Assembly (NCBI GenBank): GCA_009746045.1 | Contig: RPFO01000104.1 | Coordinates: forward strand, 176,656-216,655 | Length of the DNA stretch: 40,000 bases | From: Mesostigma viride | Lineage: Eukaryota > Streptophyta > Mesostigmatophyceae > Mesostigmatales > Mesostigmataceae | Direction: 5' to 3' | Shown here: positions 1 through 10,975 of the stretch, in pieces | How the letters are laid out: the number at the start of each line of letters is the position of its first letter | Numbering within the stretch: the first letter of the stretch is position 1 | Position numbers and translations under genes: made by a program | The notes under the pieces: generated by a model | Told to the model about the DNA's origin: nothing | What the model saw: the letters and a program-made list of their open reading frames with translations, nothing else | The model's database searches: none

Positions 1-528
1 CGTTTAGTCTATTGGACTTGGGTTTTACGGACCTTGGCTATTGTGTGAATTGGACTAGTTATTTTGGTCCTAGGTTGTCTTCTAGGGGCCGGTGCTGTGG
101 CGCCGCGCCGGTTCTGAGTCTGTCAGTTGTTCTAGGCGTGGATCCTATAGTTGAGGGTCGATGTCGGCCCGGATCCTACGTGGAATGAGTGACTCGGATT
201 GTTCTAGGGAAATTGGTGTGTATCTGCGCCGCAACCAACCTAGGTTAAATTGGTCCGAGGACGAGAGTCTCGTCCTCTTGGTTTAATGAATGATAAGTGC
301 GAATACGCCTACACATTGAGCCCGGGGCATTATCCATTTGTAATTGGTATTGCTAGCCAATATAAGTGTGAACTAATTAGCTTGGCATTAAGCCGTGATG
401 CCAGATATCTCACGACTCACGTCGTGAAGCGCAACCTACTTTAGGCTATCTGAATTATTCCTAATTCCGGCAAGGAGGGTCTTTCGCTACGTAGCTCAGG
501 CTAGGTGTGTCTGGGCAGGGACGTAACA
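1..528 (+). repeat. 5' LTR (first 54 bp missing)
   Basis: Matches 11030-11559 of the 3' LTR with one substitution and two single-base indels over about 530 bp (roughly 99.4% identity). It ends in GGGCAGGGACGTAACA at 513-528, the standard ...CA terminus. The missing first 54 bases lie before the window start. High identity between LTRs implies recent insertion or gene conversion. Confidence 0.95.
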
Positions 529-529
529 C

Positions 530-547
530 TGGTTATCGGAGGAAATG
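530..547 (+). promoter_or_regulatory. Putative primer-binding site
   Basis: It begins TGG one base after the 5' LTR, as expected for pairing to a tRNA 3' CCA end. The sequence TGGTTATCGGAGG resembles but does not equal the common initiator-Met site TGGTATCAGAG, so the priming tRNA is not identified. Confidence 0.55.
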
Positions 548-639
548 TGCTGGAAAGGTTAGCTAACTCTCGCGGAGAGGGTTAGTGAGCCAATTAGGAT
601 ACCAAGACGAAGCTTGGCGTAGGTAGAGGTTCCGGAATT

Positions 640-860
640 CAACGATTGCTGTCAGGCCGGCGGCCAGCCCGTAAAGGGATTCAACGACGACCTAGCAGCA
701 AGCGGCCAGTCTGGGATACTCGGCGGGGCTAGCAATAGTCCTGTGGTGAGGTGCTGTCAACGATAGCGTTCAGCTCTCCTGTTTTCAACGACACCTAGTG
801 GCGGCCAGGGCTTGCCTTCAACGACACCGGGTGGCGGCCAGTCAGGAGGGATTAACGTCA
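640..860 (+). repeat. Degenerate repeats in retrotransposon leader
   Basis: The leader holds about four or five spaced, imperfect copies of a motif like TTCAACGACACC...GGCGGCCAG (near 640, 680, 757, 785 and 811). They lie between the primer-binding site and the first ORF, where packaging or dimerisation signals and translation-control structures are usually found. The rest of the leader (529-1273) shows no gene. Confidence 0.5.
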
Positions 861-1273
861 TTGAAGATGGTACGTCCCCTAGTTAGAATTCTTTCTTTAC
901 AAAGCTATGCCTGCTGAAGGCTAGCTGGCGAGCTTGCTCTCTATCCGGGAACGCGCGCGCAGGGGGTTTATGTTATATGTTGTGTCTCTATAGGTTGTAA
1001 ATGTTGTTGGTGCCCATGGACGTCGCGGAGACGGACATTCGTTGTTGACCTGCAAGGGGTCGTGGGGGGTGGATACCGTCTGGCTGTTGCCGACTGTGTT
1101 GACGGTGTTTACCTCCGTGTGTGCGTATAGCCCGTTCCTGCGGAAGGCTCGGGCGTGTGCTGTGTTATACTCCGTGCTCTCTCTCCTCGTTTGTTTAAGG
1201 TCACTGCATTAGAGGTAGCCTGGGTTTCCCCTTTCTCTCTTGCTTGCAAGCCGCTGCCAGACTATGATGTAAC

Positions 1274-1573
1274 ATGCCACGACGTAAAATAAACAAGGGT
1301 GGACAGTCTGGATTTCCTTACTACGCAGTAGCTCACGACGGGGATAAGGGTAGGCCTGCTATATTCTACAGCTGGAAGACTTGTGAGGAGCATATTAAAG
1401 ATAAGATATTGTCCCAAGGCTCTAGTGCTAAGTGGAAAGGGTTTGATAACATTACAGAGGCAGATAGGTTTGTTAGGAACACATGCCATTGCCTGAGGGG
1501 ATGCACACCACACGTGAATGCTCCAAGCCACCCACACTCAGCAGTCAGGGGGAGGGGACAGCAGTTACAGTGA
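1274..1573 (+). CDS. Leader ORF with RNase H1-type hybrid-binding (Cauli_VI-like) domain
   Basis: This 99-codon ORF starts ATG at 1274 and lies between the primer-binding site and gag. Residues about 14-67 carry the pattern of the N-terminal RNase H1 hybrid-binding domain, also found in caulimovirus P6: FPYYAVAHDG, then a Gly-rich turn, FYSW, CEEH, and KWKGF followed by EADRFV. In known proteins this fold binds RNA/DNA hybrid or dsRNA. No RNase H catalytic domain follows; after the domain the sequence becomes His/Pro/Arg-rich and stops. It could be a free-standing nucleic-acid-binding accessory protein of the retrotransposon or a captured fragment. Recognition is by motif only. It is in a different frame from gag (1743) and about 170 bp upstream of it. 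Confidence 0.6.
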   Translation: MPRRKINKGGQSGFPYYAVAHDGDKGRPAIFYSWKTCEEHIKDKILSQGSSAKWKGFDNITEADRFVRNTCHCLRGCTPHVNAPSHPHSAVRGRGQQLQ

Positions 1574-1742
1574 CTTTCTCTCAGCTGACCATTGGCCCTA
1601 GCAAGCAGTAGAGGAGACCAGTACTAGGGAGTAGTATTAGGTTCTACAGTTATAGCTCTATAGCACGTGGTTGCTCTCTCTCTTCTCTCTCTTCCTTCCT
1701 GGGGAGGTGTTGCCTGCAGTGTAAGGTACCGGTACGAGCACC

Positions 1743-2040
1743 ATGCCCACACGGTCCCAAACAAGGAACGCCAGAGATACAGAGGAAGAGGCTAGAGAAC
1801 GAGATCTAGAGAATACAGAGATAGAACCGGTAGACAACCACGAGCACGGTACAGAGGGTATAGAGGTACCACTGCACGTCCAAGCAGGGACAGATACAGG
1901 TGAGGTCATGGAGAGACCTGCGGAAGGCTCCCCACGATCCAGAGATCAGAACCCTAGGTTCCCAGCGGATGGGGACATTATAGACGCCTTACCCAGGCAG
2001 AGAGATGACAGAAACGACCGAGAGAGGCTCCAGCAGCAAC

Positions 2041-2109
<69 letters not shown>

Positions 2110-2906
2110 CAGCAGCAGCAGCAACAGCAGCAGCAGCAACAGCAGCAGCAGCAACAGCAGCGCAGCAGCAGCAGCAACCGCAGCAGCAGCAACAGCAGCA
2201 GCAGCATCAGCAGCAGCAACGGTCACCACAGCAGCAATGGCAACAGCAGCAACCCCGACGCAGCAGCAACAACCCCAGACGAGACCACAATGGCTACCAC
2301 CTGATCCAGAGCAGCAGAGAGACGAGAATGAGATACCCTGCACTACCGCCGTCAGCACCAGTCACCGGGCGGCCAACGCATCCTTGGGCAGGTCGGGGGC
2401 GGCCCCAAGGACCTCCACCGGGCCCCCACACCGGGGCAGACGCAGAGTTCCTTCGGCAGCACGTCCCTGTTACCCACGGCGTTATGGTATTCGGACGAGG
2501 AAGGGGAGTCCCAGGGGCAGACGGCGAGTTCGATGACCTGGAAGGGACTAACGAGGCGGACGAGGGATCTGTCACGCAGGGCCCGCCCGTTGGTACTCAT
2601 AGACCACGGACCAGCCCAGGGAGACCCGGAGCAGTGTCACCACCCGCGACGAGGAGACTCACACGCCAGCCCAGCGCCGGCACCTCAACCGCAGCGTCCC
2701 GGGTGCTTGACCGAAGCGCGGTCCCCTCGCCTGCGCCTGCTGGCAACCTCAGTTTCAGCAGGGTGGCACTGGATGACCCGGGTACGAACACCCCTCGTCG
2801 GTACAGGTGCGCCGGACACACGGCACACCGGACAGATCCGGATCTCTCCCGCGGTCGCAGCCTCCAGCATTCGGCTCCATCTCCTACAGGAGGTCGGTGG
2901 GCCTAA
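1743..2906 (+). CDS. Gag N-terminal region with CAG-rich low-complexity tract
   Basis: A 387-codon ORF begins at an ATG in good context (CACCATGCC). Residues 1-95 are acidic and charged. Residues about 97-165 are encoded by a CAG/AGC-rich tract (about 2030-2260) giving Ser, then Ala, then Gln runs. A Pro/Arg-rich segment follows. The frame leaves gag near 2880, where a +1-type shift leads into the frame carrying the conserved Gag core at 2880-3150. The tract reads as open low-complexity protein in all three forward frames, so indels in it would be tolerated. The role would be the structural capsid precursor; the N-terminal part has no recognisable domain. Confidence 0.7.
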
Positions 2907-3530
2907 GCTTAACACGGTAAAGGCCCCACCGATGCCTACCTTCAAGAATGTACCCAAGCTGCACGCGGATATGAAACCGCGAGAGGTCGACGAATGGGGA
3001 CGCATGTGGCAACAGCAGTATACCGTTTGGTGCAATCACAACAGCTGGGAACTGGCCACCTGTGATTTGATCCCGCATGTGGTTAACACCTGCATGGACC
3101 CCTCGGTGGTGAGCATCCTGAACTGTGAGAGCATCGCATCCCAGTCATACCCACAACCGTGGAGGAGCTGATGGACCGGGTGCGCCGCAAGCTGATACCC
3201 CCAGACGCGGAGCTCCACGAGCGGATCGCTTTCGGCAAGCTACGCCAGGGGACCACCCCATATCGCGAGTTTCTGTCCAAGTTTGAGTCCAGCGCCGCTT
3301 ATCTAACCGACATGACCTGGTACGAGTACAAGATCAGATTCATCGAGGCGCTCAGCCCCGAGCTGCAGGATGAGGTATTCAAACACTACGCTGAGGTCCC
3401 CTGGAAGGAGTGGGACATCCTGAATATCCAGAGATACCTTCTGCAGGTGGCCGACGTGGTGGCTCGCGGGCGCGCACCCTCGGTGCGCCGTTTCTTCAGT
3501 CAGCCACTGCAGGTCCGCGACGGGTGAACC
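2880..3530 (+). pseudogene. Gag core (retrotrans_gag-like), frameshifted
   Basis: Two overlapping reading segments (up to 3171, and 3159-3527) together give a typical Ty3/gypsy Gag core. It has PTFKNVPKLHAD near the start, a Trp-rich helix region, then ELHERIAFGKLRQG, a YREFLSKFE segment and FIEALSPELQDEV. This matches the retrotransposon Gag pattern of an L..L.QG...Y...F followed by F..GL/L. The frame changes near 3150. A stop at 3527 separates it from the zinc knuckle. It would form the capsid shell; in this copy it cannot be made as one chain without frameshifts. Confidence 0.8.
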
Positions 3531-3638
3531 AGATGTACTCTACGGAGCTCATCGGCGAGGAGGAGGAGGAGTACCCGACGACCCTGACGATGGCTACACT
3601 GACCTGGCGTCAACGCGATCGACGCTAGCAAGGCGCGC

Positions 3639-3680
3639 TGCTTCATGTGCAGCGAGGTGGGGCACCTCAAGCGCGACTGC
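3639..3680 (+). other. Gag CCHC zinc knuckle (nucleocapsid)
   Basis: CFMCSEVGHLKRDC fits C-X2-C-X4-H-X4-C exactly. It lies downstream of the Gag core and is followed by an Arg/Pro-rich basic stretch to about 4100, as in nucleocapsid regions. Such knuckles bind the element's genomic RNA. Confidence 0.9.
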
Positions 3681-4299
3681 CCCAAGCTCCGGGGCAAGAA
3701 CGCCAGTCGCGGGGCAGGAGAAGGGACACCCAGTGTTCGTTTCTCCGGCCCGGCCTTCGGCAGCCGCCCCGACCCTCCGGTCCTCGGGACCGACCCCGCA
3801 ACGCGGGTGAGCGTGCGGCTCGCCTGCAGCACGCCAGACAGGTCCCGACGCAGTACCAGCAGCCGCGACCACCCGCGACCAGCTCTACCAAGGGTGTGTT
3901 GCGCGCGGTCAACGAGATTGAGGCGCGGCGACAGTCCTCCTCTTCCGGCCAAACGCAGGCAGTGGCTGGCTACGAGTATGACGATGAGGAGGGGGCTGAC
4001 GAAGAGGAGGAGGGGGGGAAGAGGGCGGGTGGTCGGGCGAGGCGGCCTCCCGTCCCACCGCTCCTCGGGAGTAGTAGCCCTGCCCATGGGCTTGGGTCCC
4101 GGGGTAGGGGATAGGATAGAAAAATCAGATGGTAGCCCAGACGCGGAGTCAACTAGAGTAGAGGTAGATGTTAACAACGTGGCCGCAGACGCGCCCTCCC
4201 AACCGGCGGCGCGTGCATCTCAGGGAGATTCGCGGCATCTGTTTCTTTTCAGTGGGGGTTATTGGTCCCTCCCACCGTCCTTGATCCGTATTTGAAGGA

Positions 4300-4660
4300 G
4301 AAAACGATCATGGACGTGAAGTTCCTGGTGACACCGGCGCCTCCACGTCCTTCATCAACGAGGCCCTGGTGCGTCGGCTGGGCCTGGTACCCCGGCCTCA
4401 CACCACGGCAGTCTATGTCACCTACTCAGACGGTCGGCGACACCAATCGCCGGGCCTAGCAGACATCAAGGGTGTGCTGCAGGGCACGCCGGTGACCTGG
4501 TGGCGACTATTGCGCCGCTGGGCGCTGCCGACATCATCATTGGCGTGGACTGGCTGGACAAGCAGGATGTGGACATCAGTGTGCGCCGGCGGGTAGTTTG
4601 GTTTCCGGATGGTTCATTCTGGTGCCCTGACAGCGAGTATAGGGCACAGGCCGCGGAGGT
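4300..4660 (+). pseudogene. Retrotransposon aspartic protease
   Basis: DTGAS at 4330-4344 is the catalytic motif of retropepsins, followed by TSFIN and a LVRRLGL helix, as in gypsy proteases. A second strand region with an ADIIIGVDWL-like motif occurs near 4530-4560 in another frame, so the domain is split by a frameshift. Retropepsins act as dimers and release Gag and Pol products. Confidence 0.8.
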
Positions 4661-4699
4661 CCATAACATTACACACGAGCGCTCGGCGGACGGGCCTCG

Positions 4700-5650
4700 A
4701 CCAGCGTCCCAGATCCTGATGAGCAGCAAGACGCTGGCGCGCCAGCTTCGGAAGGGCAAGGAGTACGCGATGTATCGCATAGACCTGGATAGCACTCAGG
4801 CTCTGCTTAACGAGATCGGTGCCGGATTCACACCGGATGAGCTGGCGCGGTTCAATGCCGTCCTGGAGAAGCGCACTACCCTTTTTGCGGATCGCACCCC
4901 CAGTTCCCTCCCAATCGATCGGTGTTGCACCGTGTCCAGCTCCAGGAGGGTTGGGCCTACCGTGTCTCCCATGTACGCATGGGCCCAGTCGAGCTGGTGG
5001 AGCTCAAGAAGATCCTCATTTCACTGCTCGACGCTGGGCTCATTGAACCCAGCAACAGCCCCTTCTCAGCGGGCGTGCTGCTCGTTCCCAAGCCAGGAGG
5101 CAAGTGGCGTCTGGTGACGGATTACCGGAAGCTGAACGCCATCACCGTCAAGTCCCGGTATCCTCTACCGCGGATCGACGACATCTTCAACCGTGTCCAG
5201 GGGGCCACGTGTTTCACCGTCATCGACTGTGCGGACGGGTTTTGGCAGCTGCGCATCGCGCCAGAAGACTGCCACAAGACCGCGTTCGCTACGCCCTTCG
5301 GTCACTATCAGTTTCGGGTGGCGGCAATGGGGCTGTGCAATTCGCCGGCGTCCTTCCAGATGCTGATGAATGATATCCTCCGTCCGGTGATGGGTACAGC
5401 CCACTTGCCGCAGGTCTCCCAGGACCTGGCGGACCCGCAGAAGGGGGCACGCCCGCCCTGGACCTACAAGCGCACGTGCGCGCTGGCGTATCTGGACGAC
5501 ATCCTGGTGTACTCCAAGACGTTCGAGGAGCACCTAGAGGATGTGGACGCCGTGCTTCAGATCATGGAGGATGAGCACCTTTCGGCGCGGAAAGCCAAGG
5601 TGCGCGCCGGCCGCTGCGTGCCGTTTCTGGGCCATACCTGTCCGCGACGG
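4700..5650 (+). pseudogene. Reverse transcriptase domain of pol
   Basis: The frame starting before 4922 holds the classic gypsy RT blocks: GPVELVELKKIL, a LLDAGLIEPSNSPF block, VPKPGGKWRLVTDYRKLN (5085-5137), YPLPRIDD, FTVIDCADGFWQLRI, TAFATPFGHYQF, GLCNSPASFQ, and YLDD at 5489-5500. The Asp residues of VIDCADG and YLDD would bind the metal ions. About 30 residues rich in Pro, Gln and basic amino acids lie between the FQ..MN helix and YLDD, where most gypsy RTs have a few. The frame shifts near 5635 and returns near 5740. Confidence 0.93.
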
Positions 5651-6330
5651 CATCGCGACCGACCCGGAGAAGATCGAGTCCGTCCAGCAATGGCCTGTCC
5701 CTACGGACGTGAAGGGGGTGCGCAGCTTCCTGGGATTGGCTCTTACTACCGACGGTTCATCCCACGGTTTGCCACCATCGCCGCCCCGATCAACGCTCTT
5801 CTCAAGAAGGGTACCCCGTTCCTCTGGGCTGAGCAGTGCCAACAGGCTTTTGAGGCGCTTAAGCGCCACCTCACCACAGCACCAGTCCTTATCCTGCCGG
5901 ACCCGGCCCTTCCTTTCGTTGTGGCTACGGACGCCAGCAAGGTGGCCATCGGGGGGTCCTCCTGCAGGACCAAGGCAAGGGTCTTCAGCCCATCGAGTAT
6001 ATCTCACGCACAATGATTCCGGCGGAGCGGAATTACCCAGTGCATCAGCAGGAGCTTCTGGCAGTAGTCTACAGCTGCCACACGTGGCGTCACCATCTTC
6101 TGGGGGCCCAGTTTTCGGTGGCCATTAGTGAGCAGGGGGATCTCGACCCCCACCGCCTGGTGATCCACACCGACCACCGGCCGCTCACCCACCTCTGGTG
6201 CAGCCCAACCTGACGCCCCGCCAAGCGCGGTGGATGGAGTACTTGTCACAGTTTGCGCCATTCAAGATCCAATACGTCAAGGGCGCGGACAACGTGGTGC
6301 CAGACGCCCTTCGCGACGGGCGGACTATTG
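5650..6330 (+). pseudogene. RT connection and RNase H domain of pol
   Basis: After YLDD come the connection motifs FLGL, YYRRFIPRFA, and APINALLKKGTPF (about 5720-5825), then the RNase H start VVATDAS (about 5918-5940). Another frame carries ERNYPVHQQELLAVV (about 6030-6070) and HTDHRPLTHL (about 6168-6197). The end of the domain (RWMEYLSQF...KGADNVVPDAL, about 6229-6310) is in a third frame. The order of blocks is normal for gypsy pol; at least three frameshifts disrupt it. RNase H degrades the RNA strand of RNA/DNA hybrids during reverse transcription. Confidence 0.88.
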
Positions 6331-8138
6331 GTTCTACGAGGACATGGATGTGCTTCATACCACTTGCGTACCAGTGGCCGCCCCGGGGACCGCCTACGGC
6401 GCGGAGCCACGGTCTCCCCGGGCCCGCCACCTGTTTCATCTGGGACACACCACCAGTGATGACTTGTCACCTCTCTTGGAGGAGACGAGTGCCCACGAGG
6501 ACGTGGACGCCCCCGGGGAGGGGGAGGGATCGCATATGCGCATGCCCCTTAGCCATGTGGTGCCGCCCCAGGGAATTTTTCAGCTTCAGCCGATCGGCCC
6601 GCCCACAGTCTTCTCCGAATTCGTCAACCAGGCGAGTGCGGAGACAGACCCGGCCGCGGACGCGTTCACAGTCACGTCGGAACTGGAGACGATGATCAGT
6701 CGTTTCACGGTCACGGAGGAAGCGGCGCTTGAAGCCATCCGGGCGCATCCCCAGCAGATGGGTGCCTACCCTTGCAAGTTCCAGGAGGGACGCCTGTTCG
6801 TGAGTGTCCAGCCGGAGGAATGGCGGCTGTATGTCCCGGAGCTTTGTAGGGCCGCCTTGCTTCACGAGCTCCACGATTCGCTTCTAGGCGGACATCAAGG
6901 AAGCCACCGTCTTTATCCTCGGGCCCGCAAACATTTCTACTGGCCAGGGATGAAGGAGTATATTGAGACATATGTGCGCCAGTGCCCCTCGTGCCAGATC
7001 ATGAAGTCCAGGAACACGGGCTCGCAAGCCGTCCCCAAGACGTTACCTGATCCGATGGGTCCTTGGGATTCTATCATGATGGACTTCATCGGCCCGTTCA
7101 AGAAGGCGAAGAGCGGCAACAGCATGGTCCTGGTGTTCGTGGACCGCCTGACGCGCATGTGTCACTTGGCCCCGTGTCCGGCCGACCTCACTGCGGAGGA
7201 GTGCGCCAAGATATACCTGACGCACGTGTTCCGTTCCATGGGCTCAGCCGACAGTTCATCTCGACCGCGACAAGCTCTTCACGGCCAAATTCTGGCAGGA
7301 GTTCTTCGACGGCTGGGCACCAAGGTGTCGCTGGGTACGGCCTACCACAGTTCGTCGTCCATCTGGTGGAGCGGTTGAACCGTACAGTGCAAGAGACCAT
7401 GCGACACTACACCGACGCGGTGGGCAGCAATTGGGAGGAACTTCTGGGCTTGGTGGAGTTCTCCCTGAACAATGCTCCCCAGGCCGCCCACGGATTTACC
7501 CCCTTTTTCCTCAACTCTGGCAGGCACCCTCTCACGCCTCCCGACCTGCTTATGAGCCCTGAACGGGGAGAGGATCAGGTCAAGCTGGACACACGCCAGG
7601 GGGTTGATCGCTTGCTGCAGCGGATGCACCAGGCTCATAACAGTGCAGTCCAGGGCTACCGCGCCGCGACCGAGCGGTATCTGGAGAGGACAGCCGGCAA
7701 GCGGGATAACCGGGCGCCGTCCATTGAGGTGGGCGATTGGGTCCTGGTGGAGGGCCCACAGATCGGACGATTCTCACACAAGGTGGAGAAGGAGCTGAAG
7801 ACTAAGCTTCGTCCCATGTTCCTGGGCCCCTACAAGGTCTCTCCAAGTTTGACGACGTCATGTTCCAGGTGGACGTCCCGGTGTCATGGAACCTCACGTC
7901 CAACCGTTTCCATCGTGACCAGCTCAAGTTGTACCACCAGAACACCATTCAGGGTAGGGTCAATCCCCCGGCCCCGTTGGAGTTCAATCCGGACACAGGG
8001 GAACAGGAGGATGAGGTGGCTGCGATCGTGGGACACCGAGATGTCAACGAGGTCGGGGGACCCAGCGACAGTACCGTGTGCGATGGCGATTCGCGCAGCA
8101 TGAGTCGGAGGACTCCTGGCGCACCCCTACTGAGTTAG
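6330..8138 (+). pseudogene. Integrase of pol, with N-terminal spacer
   Basis: A spacer of about 150 residues, acidic and Pro-rich, separates RNase H from integrase. The HHCC zinc domain follows at about 6850-7010 (HELHDSLLGGHQGSHR, then CPSCQIMK). The catalytic core has its first Asp in MMDFIGPF (about 7075-7098). The block with the second Asp is shifted out of frame near 7240-7290. The catalytic Glu lies in VERLNRTVQE (about 7366-7395), again in another frame, with the normal HPQTDG-type block before it damaged. The C-terminal part keeps VGDWVLVEGP, KLRPMFLGPYKV and a SWN...FHRDQLKLYH-like end (to about 7940). No chromodomain was recognised. Confidence 0.88.
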
Positions 8139-8232
8139 CGGGTTGCGCCCGCTTATTGGAAGCATACAAGAAGACACACCAGTTGCATTAATAGGCGGTA
8201 TAACGGTGTACGGTGTAGGGTGAGAGTGAGGT

Positions 8233-10754
8233 GTGCGCCGGGTACTAGGTACACGCCGACTAACGCCTTGGCTTTGGTGTGTGGGCCGTGCAGGGGACGC
8301 CGCGGAGGCGCTTCCCAGAGGCCAGACTTCTGCCAGCGCCGCGGAGGCCGTAGAGGCGGGAATCCGGGTAGTAGACGGGGAGTCGAGTGAGGAAGATCTG
8401 GTGGATATGGACACGACAGATTACCCGGAGGCCCCTCTACCAGAACAGGTTGACAGGATGCAGACAGCTCGCGGAGAGCCTGCAGTCCGAAGGGGTGCTT
8501 CAAGGGCCGGGGGCTCGGGAGGGGTGGTCGGCACGAGACGTCGTCCAGACCCGGAGCCCGGACGCGCGCGCGCTGCAGCTAGTGAAGGAGCTGAATGAGG
8601 AGACTTTAACCCCCGATGTTCGTGCGCGACTATGGTCGGGAGGGTGACTTGTGGAGCGGCGTCGTCGGCGCCGTAACCAGATGCCGTCGGATCTCCGCGC
8701 TGATTCCATTCTGGCGCATGTCGGCCCCGCTAAGCTGGAGGATTTTCGATGGTTCGTGCGCAGGAATGTGGGGTTCAAGATCGAGACCCGCACTGCCGAG
8801 CGCGACGGCGTGGTGGTCGGTATCGACTGGGAAACCCATGAGCGGGAGTGCCTGTGTCATGCGTGCGTGAACACGCTGGATGCAGGTCTGGTATTTCCAC
8901 GGCTGTTGCTCCTCCTGATTCCGCCCGAGGTGCGGAAGCATCTGGAGAACTACTTTCCTCGATACCTCCCGTTGGAAGGGGCGTGCGGGGCGAGAAGTGT
9001 ATGCGCGCGGGTCAGTACTCGTTACGGCAGGCTCTGGATCGCATCGTGGCGATGGACGACGAGGACCAGGATGATGGGAGCGAGGGTGACGACTCCGACT
9101 CTGATGACTACCCTCCCCGTCCCTTCCTCGTCCCCCTTCAAGGGATCCACCTTCTGGGGGCTCCTTGGAGGGCGGCGCAGGACATCGTCCTGTGACGCGT
9201 TTCGAGGCGCCACCGCCGGCGATGGGCTGGGGGCGCCCCTCTGGGCGAGGGTCTCGCCCGCGGTCCACGGGTTGGGGCGGAGGCAGCCAACCAGACTCTC
9301 GGCGTGCTCCAGACCGGCCTGCACGTCGGCGCTCGCCCTCACCGTCATCGCGCTCGCGTTCCCGTTCGGACTCGGGAACGGAGGTACGCCCTGCTCGCCG
9401 AGCGTCACCACCACCTCGTCGCCCGGCGGATCGGCACTGGGAGCGCACGTGGGGGTCGGCGGTGGAATTGGAGCGAGAGCTCGGCGACCGCGGTCGGACA
9501 CGACGGGAGCTGCTCCGGTTAGGACAGAACAGCCGGCCGGGGGCGAGCCCCCGGTTGTGGCCCCCTTAGATCCTCCGACGGATGCGGGCCAGGAGGAGCC
9601 TACCTTCCTTGTCTCCTTGGAACCACCGGAGCCTACCTTCTTGGTCTCCCTGGATCCACGTCCCCGGCCTGCACCAGCCGGCTCATCATGCCACGTCCGG
9701 CGGAGGGACACCTCCGTCCCACTTCGTCGGGTCGACACTCGCACCCTTCCGCGGAGGACCGCCTACCCACCATGGCAGAGACGCGACCTCGGGCTGCGGA
9801 GGGCCCAGCGGTACGGACATTCTGGTACCAGCGGAGCCCGTGATGCGCTTGGAAGCGCTCGTAGCTGCGGTACAATCCGGACAGGACCTGATACAGCGCC
9901 TGATGGTCCAGCACGGTCGTCAAGGTGATCATTCTGCTGCCACTCAGTGGGCTATGATGCGGCCTCCAGAGCTCCTGGGTCATCTCACGAGGAGTGGTCA
10001 TTGGGAGACTTCATACGGCCGGTACCGGGCAGAGTGGTGCGACATGGTGGGCCAGGACCTCGCACGGAGAAGCTTTGTGTGACATTCGAGGGGCCTCCGG
10101 CTTTTCAGGTTCCCCCGGGTACGCACTTACCTGCTCCCTGGTGTTTCGCGCGGGTCCTTGGTTCGCTGTGGATCGCGGGGCTTACTGGGAACAGGTAGAG
10201 ATCACCTTTCTGCCCCAGGTTCCCTGCCCCTGCCGCAACCCGACGACCCTCGTTTCCCCGCCGCGGTGGGGCATGTTGTGCGATTCGGGTCCGAGGACTG
10301 GTGGGATTGGCGCTATCAGGTCGATGGGGTGAAGCACGTGGTGACGCCTCCCAAGGTGGCTCCAGCGGAGGGGAGTGCCTTTCTTAATCTGGTGGCGCCC
10401 GATATTGTAGGGGCCCGGTCGGTGTCGATCAACGATGATCACGTGCGTATGGAGGTTTTCCTGATGGGGGTGGCCTTTGTTCGCGAGCACCGGTGTGGGG
10501 TGGTGGATCGGTCGGCGTTGACGCTCATGTTCACCCATCCCCAGTACCTCGCTGGGTTCCTGTCTCTGTGGCCCCGAGGGTCGTGGCTGGAGCTGTCCCG
10601 GCTGGGTCGGCAGAAGGTGTCCCCCTACCAGGTGGCTTTTGAGATTGACCTGTGTTCGCACCCTGGGATGATGATTTCACAGATGACCCACGCGGGGCGT
10701 AGGGCCCTCACTGAAGTCCTGGTGCAGCGACGTGCCACTAGCGGCGGACGCTAA
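8233..10754 (+). pseudogene. Extra coding region between integrase and 3' LTR
   Basis: About 2.5 kb of GC-rich, coding-like sequence runs in shifting forward frames: 8233-8598, 8651-8990, 8990-9195, 9165-9569, 9582-10082, 10000-10230, and 10230-10754 ending TAA. Visible parts are an acidic Asp/Ser-rich linker (about 9050-9110), an Arg/Ser-rich segment (about 9240-9440), and a well-composed C-terminal segment rich in Val, Trp and Arg (about 10270-10750). I recognise no domain. No signal peptide or clear membrane helix is seen, so an envelope role is not supported despite the env-like position. It may be an accessory protein specific to this lineage, broken by indels here. Confidence 0.5.
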
Positions 10755-10963
10755 AGTGGTTAGAATAGTTTTTCGTGACGGATAGCGGATTGATCCAGTC
10801 ACCATTGGAGTCTTACTACTACGTCAGAGTTGGGCCTGTGTATCAACTTCTAGAGGAACTGGCATTACTAACCTGTGGGTGAACCGAGGTTGGGACATAG
10901 TACTCTTATAGTAGCGTTGTTTTTCCAAATTTACCTTGTACGGTAGGGACTACCGACCCCCAT

Positions 10964-10975
10964 GGGGGGGAGGAG
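10964..10975 (+). promoter_or_regulatory. Polypurine tract
   Basis: GGGGGGGAGGAG lies immediately before the TGTTACG start of the 3' LTR, the standard place for plus-strand DNA priming in LTR retroelements. Confidence 0.85.

Noticed and set aside
1978-2358. Poly-Cys/Leu/Ala minus-strand ORFs
   Set aside because: Antisense of the CAG tract in gag.
8630-9744. Minus-strand ORFs of 240-272 codons
   Set aside because: Arg/Gly/Pro-rich shadows of the plus-strand extra region of the retrotransposon, without domains.
8233-10754. Envelope gene
   Set aside because: Position fits, but no signal peptide, transmembrane helix or cleavage-site pattern can be seen.
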